A stretch of DNA of 64,000 nucleotides, taken from contig NZ_JAMOFV010000006.1 of the NCBI RefSeq assembly GCF_023656515.1, positions 2,209,243 through 2,273,242 on the forward strand. Direction: 5' to 3'. The notes below the pieces were generated by a model. That model made no database searches and was not told the DNA's origin. It was given only the letters and a program-made list of their open reading frames with translations. The stretch is from Clostridium swellfunianum (GTDB lineage Bacteria > Bacillota > Clostridia > Clostridiales > Clostridiaceae). Positions 36,976 to 46,824 of this stretch are shown here, piece by piece; the first letter of the stretch is position 1, and every line of letters starts with the position of its first letter. Both the position numbers and the translations under genes were made by a program.

Positions 36976-39609
36976 TTATTTCTTTCTTGGATTCTTAACT
37001 TCAGCATGAGCAGCAGCAAGTCTAGCTACTGGAACTCTGAATGGTGAACAAGATACATAGTTTAATCCTACATTGTGGCAGAATTCAACTGATGATGGGT
37101 CTCCACCATGCTCTCCGCATATACCAAGCTTAATGTTTGGTCTAGTAGCTTTTCCTTTTTCAGCAGCCATTTGTACAAGCTGACCAACACCAGTTTGATC
37201 TAGTTTTGCAAATGGATCAAACTCGTATATCTTCTTGTCATAGTAGTGCTTTAAGAAGTTACCAGCATCGTCTCTTGAGAATCCAAATGTCATTTGAGTT
37301 AAGTCATTTGTTCCAAATGAGAAGAATTCAGCTTCTTTAGCTATTTCATCAGCAGTTAAAGCTGCTCTTGGTATTTCTATCATTGTTCCAACCATGTACT
37401 TAAGGTCAACGCCCTTTTCCTTGATGATAGCATCTGCAGTTCTTGTAACTACATCTTTAACATATTTTAATTCTCTTATTTCTCCAACAAGAGGAATCAT
37501 TATTTCTGGGACTATATCGTAGCCTTTTCTTGCCTTAACGTCTATAGCAGCTTCTATAACAGCTCTTGTTTGCATCTCAGCTATTTCTGGGTAGGAAACT
37601 GCTAATCTACATCCTCTATGTCCCATCATTGGATTGAATTCATGTAGTGATTCTACAGTTGCTTTTAACTCTTCAAAAGTTAATCCCATCTCAGTAGCTA
37701 ATGCTTTTATATCCTCATCTTCATGAGGTAAGAACTCGTGTAGTGGTGGATCTAGGAATCTTATAGTAACTGGTCTGTATTCCATAGCTTCGTAGATTCC
37801 TACAAAGTCTTCTCTTTGCATTGGAAGTAATTTTTCAAGAGCTTTTCTTCTTTCAGCTTCGTTCTTAGCAACTATCATTTCTCTCATAGCAGCTATTCTG
37901 TTTTCATCGAAGAACATATGCTCAGTTCTAGTAAGACCTATACCTTCAGCTCCAAATTTAACAGCTTGAGCTGCATCTCTTGGAGTATCAGCATTAGTTC
38001 TAACCTTAAGTGTTCTTATTTCATCAGCCCAAGCCATGAAAGTTCCGAAGTAACCAGAAATTTCTGGTTCTACAGTCTTTATTGCTTGACCGTATACATT
38101 ACCTGTGCTTCCATCTATTGATAAATAGTCGTTTTGACCTAATACTAAACCATTTACTTCAACAGTTTTAGCTTCTTCATTAACTTTTAAATCTCCGCAG
38201 CCAGCTACGCAGCAAGTTCCCATTCCTCTAGCAACAACTGCAGCGTGAGAAGTCATTCCACCTCTTACAGTTAATATGCCTTCAGCAGCTACCATACCTT
38301 CAATATCTTCTGGTGAAGTTTCAAGTCTAACAAGAACTACCTTTTCACCCTTTTCAGCTCTTTCCTTAGCTTCTTCTGCAGTAAATGTTATTTTACCACA
38401 AGCAGCTCCTGGAGAAGCTGGAAGACCTTTAGCTATAACCTTAGCAGCTTTCATATCAGCAGCATCAAATGCTGGGTGAAGCAAGCTGTCTAGTTGTTTT
38501 GGATCAACCTTAAGAATAGCTTCTTCTTTTGTACACATTCCTTCTTCAACTAAGTCAACAGCAATCTTAAGAGCAGCTTGAGCTGTTCTCTTACCGTTTC
38601 TTGTTTGTAGGAAGTATAGCTTACCATCTTCTATAGTGAATTCCATGTCTTGCATGTCTCTATAGTGGTTTTCTAATGTGTGTACTATATCCATAAATTG
38701 CTTGTATACTTCTGGATTTCTTTGTTCAAGTGTTGATATGTCTTCTGGAGTTCTTATACCAGCAACAACGTCTTCTCCTTGAGCATTCATTAAGTATTCA
38801 GCATATATTTTCTTTTCTCCAGTAGATGGGTTTCTTGAGAAAGCAACTCCTGTACCTGAAGTTTCTCCCTTGTTTCCAAATACCATTGCTTGAACGTTAA
38901 CAGCTGTTCCCCAGCTTGAAGGTATATCGTTCATTCTTCTATAAACAATAGCTCTTGGGTTATCCCATGATCTAAATACAGCTGTAATGGATTCAATTAA
39001 TTGAAGTTTTGGATCTGAAGGGAATTCTTCACCCTTAGCTTCTTTATAAAAAGCTTTGAACTTTTTAACAACTTCTTTCAAATCATTAGCATCAAGCTCA
39101 GTATCAAGCTTAACTCCCTTAGCTTCTTTAACTTCATCTAATATATTTTCGAAGTTTCTCTTTTCAACTTCCATAACAACATCGGCAAACATTTGGATGA
39201 ATCTTCTATAGGAGTCATAAGCAAATCTTGGGTTGTTTGTTAGTTTTGCCATAGCTTCTACTGTATCATCATTTAATCCAAGGTTAAGTATAGTATCCAT
39301 CATACCAGGCATTGAAGCTCTAGCTCCAGATCTTACTGATACAAGAAGTGGATTTTCTACACTTCCAAATTTCTTTCCAGATATCTCTTCAAGCTTAGCC
39401 ATAGTTTCATGAATTTCGTCGATTATTTCTTGAGCTATAACCTTTCCGTCTTCATAATACTTATTGCAAGCCTCTGTAGTTACAGTAAATCCTTGTGGAA
39501 CTGGAATTCCTAAGCTAGTCATTTCTGCTAGGTTAGCACCTTTTCCACCAAGGAGTTCTTTCATTTTACCACTACCTTCGCTAAAAAGGTAAACATACTT
39601 TTTTTGCAT
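36976..39609 (-). CDS. ppdK: Pyruvate, phosphate dikinase
   Basis: 877-residue enzyme interconverting pyruvate, ATP and Pi with PEP, AMP and PPi. N-terminal nucleotide-binding domain (LLGGKGANLAEM), central phosphohistidine in GGMTSHAAVVARGMG, C-terminal PEP domain with RTEHMF and the catalytic cysteine in GICGEHGGD. Length is typical. AAAGGAGTG precedes the ATG. A CcpN-type regulator gene lies 67 bp upstream. In an amino-acid fermenter it would supply PEP for gluconeogenesis or conserve PPi energy. Confidence 0.96.
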   Translation of the reverse strand: MQKKYVYLFSEGSGKMKELLGGKGANLAEMTSLGIPVPQGFTVTTEACNKYYEDGKVIAQEIIDEIHETMAKLEEISGKKFGSVENPLLVSVRSGARASMPGMMDTILNLGLNDDTVEAMAKLTNNPRFAYDSYRRFIQMFADVVMEVEKRNFENILDEVKEAKGVKLDTELDANDLKEVVKKFKAFYKEAKGEEFPSDPKLQLIESITAVFRSWDNPRAIVYRRMNDIPSSWGTAVNVQAMVFGNKGETSGTGVAFSRNPSTGEKKIYAEYLMNAQGEDVVAGIRTPEDISTLEQRNPEVYKQFMDIVHTLENHYRDMQDMEFTIEDGKLYFLQTRNGKRTAQAALKIAVDLVEEGMCTKEEAILKVDPKQLDSLLHPAFDAADMKAAKVIAKGLPASPGAACGKITFTAEEAKERAEKGEKVVLVRLETSPEDIEGMVAAEGILTVRGGMTSHAAVVARGMGTCCVAGCGDLKVNEEAKTVEVNGLVLGQNDYLSIDGSTGNVYGQAIKTVEPEISGYFGTFMAWADEIRTLKVRTNADTPRDAAQAVKFGAEGIGLTRTEHMFFDENRIAAMREMIVAKNEAERRKALEKLLPMQREDFVGIYEAMEYRPVTIRFLDPPLHEFLPHEDEDIKALATEMGLTFEELKATVESLHEFNPMMGHRGCRLAVSYPEIAEMQTRAVIEAAIDVKARKGYDIVPEIMIPLVGEIRELKYVKDVVTRTADAIIKEKGVDLKYMVGTMIEIPRAALTADEIAKEAEFFSFGTNDLTQMTFGFSRDDAGNFLKHYYDKKIYEFDPFAKLDQTGVGQLVQMAAEKGKATRPNIKLGICGEHGGDPSSVEFCHNVGLNYVSCSPFRVPVARLAAAHAEVKNPRKK

Positions 39610-39646
39610 GTATGTAACACTCCTTTGTAAAATATTTATATACTAA

Positions 39647-39663
39647 CGGGTTAATGTATCCCG
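39647..39663. promoter_or_regulatory. Inverted repeat upstream of ppdK (possible operator)
   Basis: CGGG and CCCG half-sites separated by 9 bp, within TAACGGG and CCCGATTA. It is conspicuous as GC-rich in an AT-rich spacer, 38 bp before the ppdK start and just after the CcpN-like gene. It could be a repressor site or a short hairpin; the evidence is only the symmetry and position. Confidence 0.35.
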
Positions 39664-39676
39664 ATTAGATCGTGAT

Positions 39677-40318
39677 TTAGTTATTCTCACCTAATTTAAC
39701 AAATAACTTTGTGATATTAGTTTTTGATATCTTCCCGACTATTTTTAAATTTTCCTTTAGTCCGTCAAAACTTCTTTCAACAACAGGAAGACTATCAACC
39801 TCATGCTCCATAATCCTTTGAGCAGCTAGATAAGCAGTATCTTCTTTTTCGACAAAAATTATGTTTGGCATTCTGGTCATTATAACACCAACAGGAACCT
39901 TGTGCATATCAGTTCCACCCATAGCTATCTTTAGAAAATCTTTTCTCGAAACAGCCCCAACCAATATTTCATTATTTTGTATAAATAATGTTCCAACATC
40001 ATTTAAGAAAAGATGAACAATGGCATCATAGACTGTCATATTTTCATCTACTACTATAGGCTTTGACATTACATCGCTTACTTTGATGTTTCTTATGTAA
40101 TCATACACTAAACTATAAGAAGGTTTCTTAGAATATATATATCCAACTTTAGGTCGGGCTTCAAGTATGCCTGTCATAGTTAGTATTGCTAAATCAGGTC
40201 TTAGAGCTGCTCTAGTAACATTCAACTTTTCTGCTAAGGCTTCGCTTGTTACAGGTCCATTTTCCTTAACTAACCTTATTATTTCTTCTTGTCTTAGCGT
40301 AAGCTTAATGCTGTTCAC
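39677..40318 (-). CDS. CcpN-like regulator (winged helix plus two CBS domains)
   Basis: 213-residue regulator: an N-terminal helix-turn-helix (TSEALAEKLNVTRAALRPDLAILTMTG), then a CBS pair (about residues 75-210; VSDVMSKPIVVDE and VIMTRMPNIIFVEKED). This is the layout of Bacillus CcpN, which senses ATP/ADP and represses gluconeogenic genes. It starts at GTG 40318 with AAAGGG upstream. Placement right before ppdK suggests control of PEP formation. Bacillus and others pair the regulator with a PpdK kinase/phosphatase gene, which is not present here. Confidence 0.85.
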   Translation of the reverse strand: MNSIKLTLRQEEIIRLVKENGPVTSEALAEKLNVTRAALRPDLAILTMTGILEARPKVGYIYSKKPSYSLVYDYIRNIKVSDVMSKPIVVDENMTVYDAIVHLFLNDVGTLFIQNNEILVGAVSRKDFLKIAMGGTDMHKVPVGVIMTRMPNIIFVEKEDTAYLAAQRIMEHEVDSLPVVERSFDGLKENLKIVGKISKTNITKLFVKLGENN

Positions 40319-40342
40319 CCTCTTTCCCTTTATTACACCGAT

Positions 40343-40351
40343 ATTATAGCA
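40343..40351 (-). promoter_or_regulatory. Extended -10 promoter of the ccpN-like gene
   Basis: Minus-strand TGCTATAAT, an extended -10 element, about 25 bp before the GTG start. No good -35 is seen at 17 bp, which is acceptable for extended -10 promoters. The rest of the 296-bp spacer to the next gene shows only AT-rich DNA and one hairpin at its far end. Confidence 0.45.
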
Positions 40352-40582
40352 TGATAAACAAATAAATAATACATTACTCCAGTTATTTTTACTCCGAATT
40401 CATAAAATATTCCTATAATAATATATATTTCTTCAGATTGCGCTTTTTTTCTTTATAATTTAATTATTGTTATAATGGATAAAATTTATCATACTTATGA
40501 TATTTTACCTAAGTTTTGAAATAATTTCAATAATAATTTTTATAGTTAACATTTAATTATCAACAAAATAATGCATAACATA

Positions 40583-40609
40583 AGCCAGCAATCAATTAAA
40601 TTGCTGGCT
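40583..40609 (-). terminator. Hairpin after the DUF4342-like gene
   Basis: Perfect 10-bp stem (AGCCAGCAAT and complement), 7-nt loop, 6 bp beyond the stop codon. The following minus-strand tract is only moderately T-rich (TATGTTATGCATTATTTTG), so termination strength is uncertain. Confidence 0.55.
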
Positions 40610-40614
40610 GTAAT

Positions 40615-41220
40615 TTATTTTGTATCGTTATTATCTATATCGTCAAATTTAACTGTATAAGTGTAAACGGTTTCGTTTCCTTTTTCTTGCTCGTCATCCT
40701 TTTTAACATTAAATTTTTCCTTAACATCTGAAGCTACATCTGATACTTTTGTCTTTGCTTCGCTAACTACATCACTTACTTTTTCTTTTACATCATGCAC
40801 AGTTGATTTTATAACCTTGTTAATTACTTCAACAGAACCGTCTTTCTTAGTGAGCTCAACAGTTATATTGGTAACCACTGCACCAATAACTCCTATGGCA
40901 ATCAGCGGTGCCCATATTGCATAAGCAACTATACCTACAGCTATGCCAGCATTAACAGGCATATCTACAAGCACCTTATCATCTTTCTTTACTCTTATCT
41001 TTGTAATATTGCCTTTGTTAATAAGCTCCTTTATCCAAGTAAGGAACTCATCCTTTGAGCTGTAAATATTATCGAGAGTGCTCTTTTTATTCTTTTCCAT
41101 ATATATTATGGCATCAACCACATTGCCTTCGCAAGTTTCCAACGCTTGTTTTGCATCAGCATAACTTGCACCAGTACGTTCTCTAACCAAATCAATTTTT
41201 TCTAATGTAATTTCACTCAT
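40615..41220 (-). CDS. DUF4342-like membrane-associated protein with UBA-like N-terminus
   Basis: 201-residue protein of unknown function. Residues 1-45 (VRERTGASYADAKQALETCEGNVVDAIIYM) look like a UBA/TS-N three-helix domain, as in the start of elongation factor Ts. A DUF4342-like region with a glycine-rich hydrophobic stretch (AGIAVGIVAYAIWAPLIAIG) follows. The C-terminal 70 residues contain near-repeats of KVSDV, likely amphipathic or coiled helix, ending in an acidic tail. ATG 41220 with AAAGGGG upstream starts 1 bp after the recO stop. Confidence 0.72.
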   Translation of the reverse strand: MSEITLEKIDLVRERTGASYADAKQALETCEGNVVDAIIYMEKNKKSTLDNIYSSKDEFLTWIKELINKGNITKIRVKKDDKVLVDMPVNAGIAVGIVAYAIWAPLIAIGVIGAVVTNITVELTKKDGSVEVINKVIKSTVHDVKEKVSDVVSEAKTKVSDVASDVKEKFNVKKDDEQEKGNETVYTYTVKFDDIDNNDTK

Positions 41221-41221
41221 A

Positions 41222-41968
41222 CTATTCAACCCCTTTAATATAATTTAATGCCTGCAAGCTATTTGGTTTTTTACCAAAATTCTCTGCAATAATATTAGTT
41301 AAAAGCTTATATAATTCACTTTTGACCTCTTTAGTTAAAGTTACTCTATAAACATTTTCTATAGAGACTTTAGATAAATATTTTAGTGCATTGTAAGCTG
41401 CAAAGCTTATACTCATTCCTCTTGATTTTTCACAATCACTGCATACTCCGCCCAAGTACTGAAAATCAACATAGTTCGAGGTATTTATACTTTTGCGGCA
41501 TACTGCACACTGTTCCAAATTAAAATAATATCCAGAAGCAAGCAGTAATTTCACTTCAAAAGCTCTGCATAACAGATCTAAATCTATGGCTTTGTTTTCC
41601 ATTAAGTAAAACACTTTTACAAAGTCCTTAAAAAGCTCCCTGTTGCTTTCTTCGTCAAGAAGTGCAATATCTACAAGCTCACAAATATAAGAAGCGTAAG
41701 TCAGGCTATCCAGGTCATTTAATAAGGATTGAAATGAATTAATTACTTCACCCTCATTAATGGTATACATGCTTTTTCCCTTAAAAACCACAAATTCTCC
41801 AAAAGAAAATGGAAGGGTTAAAGATAGAAACTTACTTCTGCTCTTTTTGGCTCCTTTTGCAACTGTCGAGATTCTGCCAAGCTTTTCTGTAAACAACCAT
41901 ACCAGTTTATCATTTTCTTTAAGATCTGAAGTCTTAATTACAATAGCTTTTGTTTTAAAAATTGACAG
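41222..41968 (-). CDS. recO: DNA repair protein RecO, probably started at CTG
   Basis: 248-residue recombination mediator: N-terminal OB fold (TKAIVIKTSDLKENDKLVWL) and C-terminal zinc site CAVC...CSDC. The first usable ATG/GTG/TTG in frame is a TTG at 41896, which would delete 24 conserved residues. The full OB fold is read from CTG at 41968, which has GGAG exactly 8 bp upstream and no competing start. I therefore place the start at CTG. Follows era by about 50 bp, the usual order. Confidence 0.88.
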   Translation of the reverse strand: MSIFKTKAIVIKTSDLKENDKLVWLFTEKLGRISTVAKGAKKSRSKFLSLTLPFSFGEFVVFKGKSMYTINEGEVINSFQSLLNDLDSLTYASYICELVDIALLDEESNRELFKDFVKVFYLMENKAIDLDLLCRAFEVKLLLASGYYFNLEQCAVCRKSINTSNYVDFQYLGGVCSDCEKSRGMSISFAAYNALKYLSKVSIENVYRVTLTKEVKSELYKLLTNIIAENFGKKPNSLQALNYIKGVE

Positions 41969-42019
41969 AAAACCATCTCCTATATATATTATATCCTTAA
42001 TATAAAAATTATTTCTTAT

Positions 42020-42901
42020 TTATTTATAGCCAAGTTCTCTTAAGAGACTTACGTTATCTCTCCATTCTTTCTTAACCTTCACCCAAAGCTTCAGGTAAAC
42101 TTTAGCACCCAAGAATTTTTCCATATCTTGTCTAGCATAGGTGGATATTTTTTTAAGAGTTTCTCCACCCTTGCCTATTATTATTCCTTTATGAGAGTCC
42201 TTTTCGCAAAGTAGAGTTGCTTCTATATTGTAAATATCCTTTTCATCCTTCTTCATAGTTATTATTTCTACTGCAATACCATGAGGAACTTCCTGTGACA
42301 ACAATTTTAAAGCTTTCTCTCTTATAGTTTCAGATATTATAAATCTTTCCTGTTGGTCAGTAATCATATCTTCAGGATAGAACTTTGGTCCTTCAGGCAA
42401 ATGTTTAACCATCAAATCAACAAGCCTGTCAGTGTTTTTTCCTTTTATAGCTGAAATTGGTATTACTTCTGTGAAATCAAAGTGCTCAGCATAATTTTTT
42501 AGTGTGGCTGCCACTCTTTCTTCTGTATTTTCATCTATTTTGTTTAAAACCAAAAATACAGGAACGCCTTTCCCTCTCAATTGTTCGAGTATATATTGAT
42601 CACCTTTTCCAACTTCAACCTCTGGATTAGTTAAAAAAAGCACCAAATCTACTTCTCTTAATGTTTCCTGAGCAACCTTAACCATATATTCACCAAGCTT
42701 ATGTCTAGGCTTATGAATTCCAGGTGTATCTACGAACACAATTTGATAATTTTCTTTAGTTAGGATTGTTTGTATATTATTTCTTGTTGTTTGAGGTCTA
42801 TTAGAAACTATAGACAGCTTTTCACCCATTAAGTGATTCATTAGCGTTGATTTACCTACATTTGGCCTTCCAATAATTGTTACGAATCCTGATTTAAACA
42901 T
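42020..42901 (-). CDS. era: GTPase Era
   Basis: 293-residue ribosome-assembly GTPase that binds 16S rRNA. G1 GRPNVGKS, G3 DTPG, G4 NKID, G5 ISA ([10 protein letters not shown]), and a C-terminal KH domain ([13 protein letters not shown]). Length is standard. Lies between cdd and recO. Confidence 0.96.
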   Translation of the reverse strand: MFKSGFVTIIGRPNVGKSTLMNHLMGEKLSIVSNRPQTTRNNIQTILTKENYQIVFVDTPGIHKPRHKLGEYMVKVAQETLREVDLVLFLTNPEVEVGKGDQYILEQLRGKGVPVFLVLNKIDENTEERVAATLKNYAEHFDFTEVIPISAIKGKNTDRLVDLMVKHLPEGPKFYPEDMITDQQERFIISETIREKALKLLSQEVPHGIAVEIITMKKDEKDIYNIEATLLCEKDSHKGIIIGKGGETLKKISTYARQDMEKFLGAKVYLKLWVKVKKEWRDNVSLLRELGYK

Positions 42902-42938
42902 AGTTAGTTATGCACTCCTTATAAGCTGAAAAGCTTTT

Positions 42939-43337
42939 TTATTTATTCAAATCCTGCTTGGTAAAGGCGCCAGGCAGTACTTCCTCCAAAGTTTTTACTA
43001 TATATTCTTTTTCATTTTTTATCAAAATAATAGGAATTGAAGTATCCGCAAACTCAGCAATAACCTGTCTGCAAATCCCACATGGAAAAGTATAGGTTGA
43101 AACATCTCCTACTACAGCAACAGCTTTTATAACCTTATGGCCTTCCGATACTGCTTTGAATATAGCAGTTCTTTCAGCGCAGTTGGTAGCTCCATAAGAA
43201 GCGTTTTCAATATTGCAGCCTCCGTATATAGAACCGTCTTCTGTAAGTACAGCAGCGCCAACTTTAAAGTTTGAATAAGGTACATAAGCTTGTTCTCTAA
43301 ATTTTAAAGCTGTAGAAATCAAATCTTTATATTCCAT
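42939..43337 (-). CDS. cdd: Cytidine deaminase
   Basis: 132-residue homotetrameric zinc enzyme deaminating cytidine and deoxycytidine. Zinc and catalytic residues in NCAERTAIF and PCGICRQV. ATG 43337 is preferred to an upstream TTG because GGAGG lies 8 bp before it. Located between dgkA/PAP2 and era as in other Firmicutes. Confidence 0.95.
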   Translation of the reverse strand: MEYKDLISTALKFREQAYVPYSNFKVGAAVLTEDGSIYGGCNIENASYGATNCAERTAIFKAVSEGHKVIKAVAVVGDVSTYTFPCGICRQVIAEFADTSIPIILIKNEKEYIVKTLEEVLPGAFTKQDLNK

Positions 43338-43426
43338 AAAAACAACCTCCAAATTCCAAGTTATACTAAAACTTGTATATAAATTATATCACTATTTCCT
43401 GGCATTTCAATGGCATAATGCTAATA

Positions 43427-44125
43427 TCAACCAAAAATCTTAAAAAGCAGGATGGTTATCAAGGTTCCAAAAGCCGCTCCTGCCAGAACTTCAATTACAG
43501 AATGTATATGGGAGTCCACTCTGCTCTGAGCTACTATAAAAGCTAAAAGATAGCTTAACAGTATAGCAATCGGCTCTTCTGAAATTAAAGCTATAGTTGT
43601 GGCAAGACAGAATGCTATAGCACTGTGTCCGCTAGGCATACCGCCTCTTAAAGGCGTACCTTCTCCAAACACAGCCTTGATTACAAGTGTAGCTATAGAA
43701 ACAAAAATCAAGATAAGGAATATCATATAAGGATCTGACCCTTTAATCTTTCTTATAACCACTAAGCTTATGTCATGAAATCTGTCCCAGAACAATATGT
43801 ATCCAACAATGACTGCATTTATTGCAGTTATAAGCACAGCACCAGCAGCAGTATTCTTGGCAACCTTAGCCAGCGGATGATAATAATTAGCTGTTAAATC
43901 TATAGCGCATTCTATTGCAGTATTAATCATTTCTGCAACTATAACCATAGTTATTGTAATTGTAAGAAGTAATATTTCGTACTTGGATAAATCGTAAAAA
44001 AAACATGCAGTCAACACAAGGAGAGCTGCAATCATATGAATTCTCATGTTCCTTTGGGTTCTAACTGCATGTATAATACCATTTATGGCATAATTGAAAC
44101 TATCTATAAGCTTTCTAACTTTCAT
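43427..44125 (-). CDS. Undecaprenol/diacylglycerol kinase fused to PAP2 phosphatase
   Basis: 232-residue membrane fusion protein. Residues 1-115 are a DgkA-type kinase (NMRIHM and the signature EMINTAIECAIDL); in Gram-positives this family phosphorylates undecaprenol. Residues 130-232 are a PAP2 phosphatase-like domain with GGMPSGHSAIAF and SRVDSHIHSVIEV. Opposing kinase and phosphatase on one chain suggest control of undecaprenyl-phosphate; the fusion is common in clostridia. It follows ybeY by 18 bp. Confidence 0.9.
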   Translation of the reverse strand: MKVRKLIDSFNYAINGIIHAVRTQRNMRIHMIAALLVLTACFFYDLSKYEILLLTITITMVIVAEMINTAIECAIDLTANYYHPLAKVAKNTAAGAVLITAINAVIVGYILFWDRFHDISLVVIRKIKGSDPYMIFLILIFVSIATLVIKAVFGEGTPLRGGMPSGHSAIAFCLATTIALISEEPIAILLSYLLAFIVAQSRVDSHIHSVIEVLAGAAFGTLITILLFKIFG

Positions 44126-44142
44126 AACACTCTCTCCTAAAG

Positions 44143-44655
44143 CTATAGGTCTATCTGTCTTACAATATCAAATTTGGCTAGGATGTCCTCTTCTCTTTTT
44201 CTCATCAAAACCTTCTCGTCTTCCTGCATATGGTCATACCCAAGAAGATGAAGTACTGAATGAACTGTTAGATAAGCAACTTCTCTTAGGAATGAATGGC
44301 CATATTCTACGCTTTGTTCTAAGGCTTTTTCAAGAGAAATGGCAATATCTCCAATTACTAACCGGCCTTCGTTTAAATAGCTGTCTTCAAAGCTTCTTCC
44401 TGTATAAACATCTTTGTAGACCTTTTGATAAGGGAACTCCAGCATAGGGAAGGATAAAACGTCAGTTTCCCTATCGATTTCCCTAAAATTTTTATTAAGC
44501 TCTCTAATTTCTTCATTGTCTACAAAAACAACGCTAACTTCATAATCTATATCTACCTTTTCTTCTTTTAAGGCATAATCGATTATATGTGTTAAAATAT
44601 CTTCTAATTCTTTTGTATTTTCTACTTTAGTTTGCCTATTATCTAAAAATATCAT
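44143..44655 (-). CDS. ybeY: Endoribonuclease YbeY (16S rRNA maturation)
   Basis: 170-residue metalloprotein with the zinc motif [11 protein letters not shown] near the C-terminus and a conserved TDVLSFPM segment. Needed for 16S rRNA 3' maturation and ribosome quality control in other bacteria. The N-terminus is a little longer than in Escherichia coli. Flanked by the 7TM HD gene and dgkA. Confidence 0.93.
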   Translation of the reverse strand: MIFLDNRQTKVENTKELEDILTHIIDYALKEEKVDIDYEVSVVFVDNEEIRELNKNFREIDRETDVLSFPMLEFPYQKVYKDVYTGRSFEDSYLNEGRLVIGDIAISLEKALEQSVEYGHSFLREVAYLTVHSVLHLLGYDHMQEDEKVLMRKREEDILAKFDIVRQIDL

Positions 44656-44669
44656 ACTACAAACTCCTC

Positions 44670-46775
44670 TTAAAGTTTTGCCTCATGGCTGCTTTTGTTC
44701 ATTTCCCATTTATCTACCGGATACTCAATTCTTTGATGATAAATTCCCATCAAAGACTTAATAAATGCTTCCTTAATTTTATTTAAATCCTTAAGCGTTA
44801 AATCGCAATTATCGAGCTGACCTTCATTAAGCCTAGACTTTATAATATTATCTACCATATTCTCAATTTTAGTCTGGGTAGGTTCCGATATTGACCTTAC
44901 AGCTGCTTCTACACTATCTGCAAGCATAATTATCCCAGCTTCTTTTGTGAAAGGAATAGGTCCTGGGTATTTAAAATCTTCCTCTAGAATCTCTTCAGGC
45001 TTATCGCTTGCATTTTTTGCTGTTACATAAAAATATTTTACTAATGAAGTTCCATGGTGTTGCTCTATTATATCCTTTATAACCTTTGGAAGCTTATAAT
45101 CCTTAGCAAGCTCCAATCCATCCTTTACGTGAGATGTTATTATTAGAGCACTCAAATTAGGCGTTATTTTATCATGAGGATTCTCATTTCCTACCTGATT
45201 CTCTTTAAAGAAATACGGTCTCTTAATTTTCCCTACATCATGGTAGTAGGAACATACTCTTGCTAGAACAGGATTTCCGCCTACTGCCTCTGCCCCAACT
45301 TCAGCCAGATTAGCAACAAGAATGCTGTGATGATAAGTTCCAGGGGTCTCCATTAAAAGTTTTTTAAGAAGCGGGCTGTTTGGATTTGAAAGTTCTAAAA
45401 GCTTAATGGTTGTTACAATATCAAAGGTAGTCTCAAAGAATGGCAGAAGTCCAATAGTTAATATTCCGGAAAGCACCGTTCCCGCTATAGAAAAAGCTAC
45501 TTTTATAAAGACATCCCCTGAATTGCTGCTAAGTAAAAATCCTATCGATAGAGTAGCAAGTACTGTTATTACAAAAATATATAAACAGGAATATAATATA
45601 TCATTTCTCTGGTGAAGCTTCTGCAGTATCAAAGCTCCAACCACAGCATTTAACAAAGCAATAACAACTATTTCAACATTAAAGTTAACTGCTGCACTGA
45701 TAAGTATTACATTAAGAACACTTATAGTTAAAGAAGCCCTATAATTTAAAAGCAGAGTTAAAAGCATTGGTGCAAATGCAAGAGGTATAAGAAAAGGCGA
45801 AACAATGGACAACACTCTCGCAAGAACCAGCATAATACAGTTAATAATATTTATTAAAGCAAGCTTGCTCCAATCTCTGTAAATATCTGTTTGATACTTA
45901 TACAAATAAAAGCTTTCTAAAAATAGCACTAAGGCTAATAGTATCCCTAAGTTTATATAAACATACCATTCTGATCTTGTATTTGAAGATAAAAGTCCTA
46001 AACTATTTAAAAGTGCATATTTCTCCGGTGTGATCTGTTCTCCTTCAGTAACTATGTTTTGATCCTTCTTAACCATCACAGGAGCAGTCTTTTCGATCAC
46101 TTCGTTCTTCTTCTGATCAGTCTTCTCTTTATCATAAAAAGAATTTGGCTCTACTAGCTTCATGCCTATAGTGGTTCCTAATTCTCTAACATTTTTAGGC
46201 AGTACAGAATTGTTAAATTTCATTTGTACACTGTCTTGAGCTCGCTTAATATTTTCACTGTTTTCCTCTGGAGTCAGTTCAGAATTTTTTTTAATTCCAA
46301 AGTCATAAACTTCAGACATGGTTTTAACTAAAAAATCTTGAAGACTCTTTAACTCCTGCTCATTCATTTTTACCAAACTTGAATAATCGTCATTAGATAG
46401 AGATATCCCTGGCGAGGCTGATAGCTGCGCTATTTTTTCTTTATCCTCTGCATTTAGATTTTTAACCTGCAGGGCCTTTAAAAACAAGTTATCAATAGTA
46501 TTTATAACCTTACTTTTTACTTCAGAGTTAATGGAATATTGAGGGCCTACTATCTTTAATGCTTCATCAATTCTAGCCTTAGTGCTTGCCTCGTCTTTTA
46601 TCTCCCTCTGAGCCTTAATTGTAACCTTTGAAATATCTCCAACCTTTAAGTCATAGGTTTTTGTAACTAAAGCAGTTATTAAGATAAAGTACATAAACAA
46701 AAATGTGCATAAATATATAATAAAATGCTTTAACTTGCTGACTGATAGAAACTCCTTTAAATTAAGTGTACCCAC
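44670..46775 (-). CDS. 7TM-HD phosphodiesterase (PgpH family)
   Basis: 701-residue membrane protein of the 7TMR-HDED/HD family. One N-terminal membrane segment, an external domain (about 45-280), seven membrane segments (about 285-480) and a cytoplasmic HD domain with [14 protein letters not shown]. PgpH homologues hydrolyse c-di-AMP. Starts at GTG 46775 with GGGGG 4 bp upstream. Located between yqfD and ybeY, the standard slot. Confidence 0.93.
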   Translation of the reverse strand: MGTLNLKEFLSVSKLKHFIIYLCTFLFMYFILITALVTKTYDLKVGDISKVTIKAQREIKDEASTKARIDEALKIVGPQYSINSEVKSKVINTIDNLFLKALQVKNLNAEDKEKIAQLSASPGISLSNDDYSSLVKMNEQELKSLQDFLVKTMSEVYDFGIKKNSELTPEENSENIKRAQDSVQMKFNNSVLPKNVRELGTTIGMKLVEPNSFYDKEKTDQKKNEVIEKTAPVMVKKDQNIVTEGEQITPEKYALLNSLGLLSSNTRSEWYVYINLGILLALVLFLESFYLYKYQTDIYRDWSKLALINIINCIMLVLARVLSIVSPFLIPLAFAPMLLTLLLNYRASLTISVLNVILISAAVNFNVEIVVIALLNAVVGALILQKLHQRNDILYSCLYIFVITVLATLSIGFLLSSNSGDVFIKVAFSIAGTVLSGILTIGLLPFFETTFDIVTTIKLLELSNPNSPLLKKLLMETPGTYHHSILVANLAEVGAEAVGGNPVLARVCSYYHDVGKIKRPYFFKENQVGNENPHDKITPNLSALIITSHVKDGLELAKDYKLPKVIKDIIEQHHGTSLVKYFYVTAKNASDKPEEILEEDFKYPGPIPFTKEAGIIMLADSVEAAVRSISEPTQTKIENMVDNIIKSRLNEGQLDNCDLTLKDLNKIKEAFIKSLMGIYHQRIEYPVDKWEMNKSSHEAKL

Positions 46776-46824
46776 ACTACCCCCACCTTTTGTTATTTAT
46801 ATGCAGTACTTGCTTCTGCTGAAG

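Noticed and set aside
44094-44447. A 117-codon plus-strand frame over ybeY and dgkA.
   Set aside because: Overlaps two conserved genes fully and lacks any family signature.
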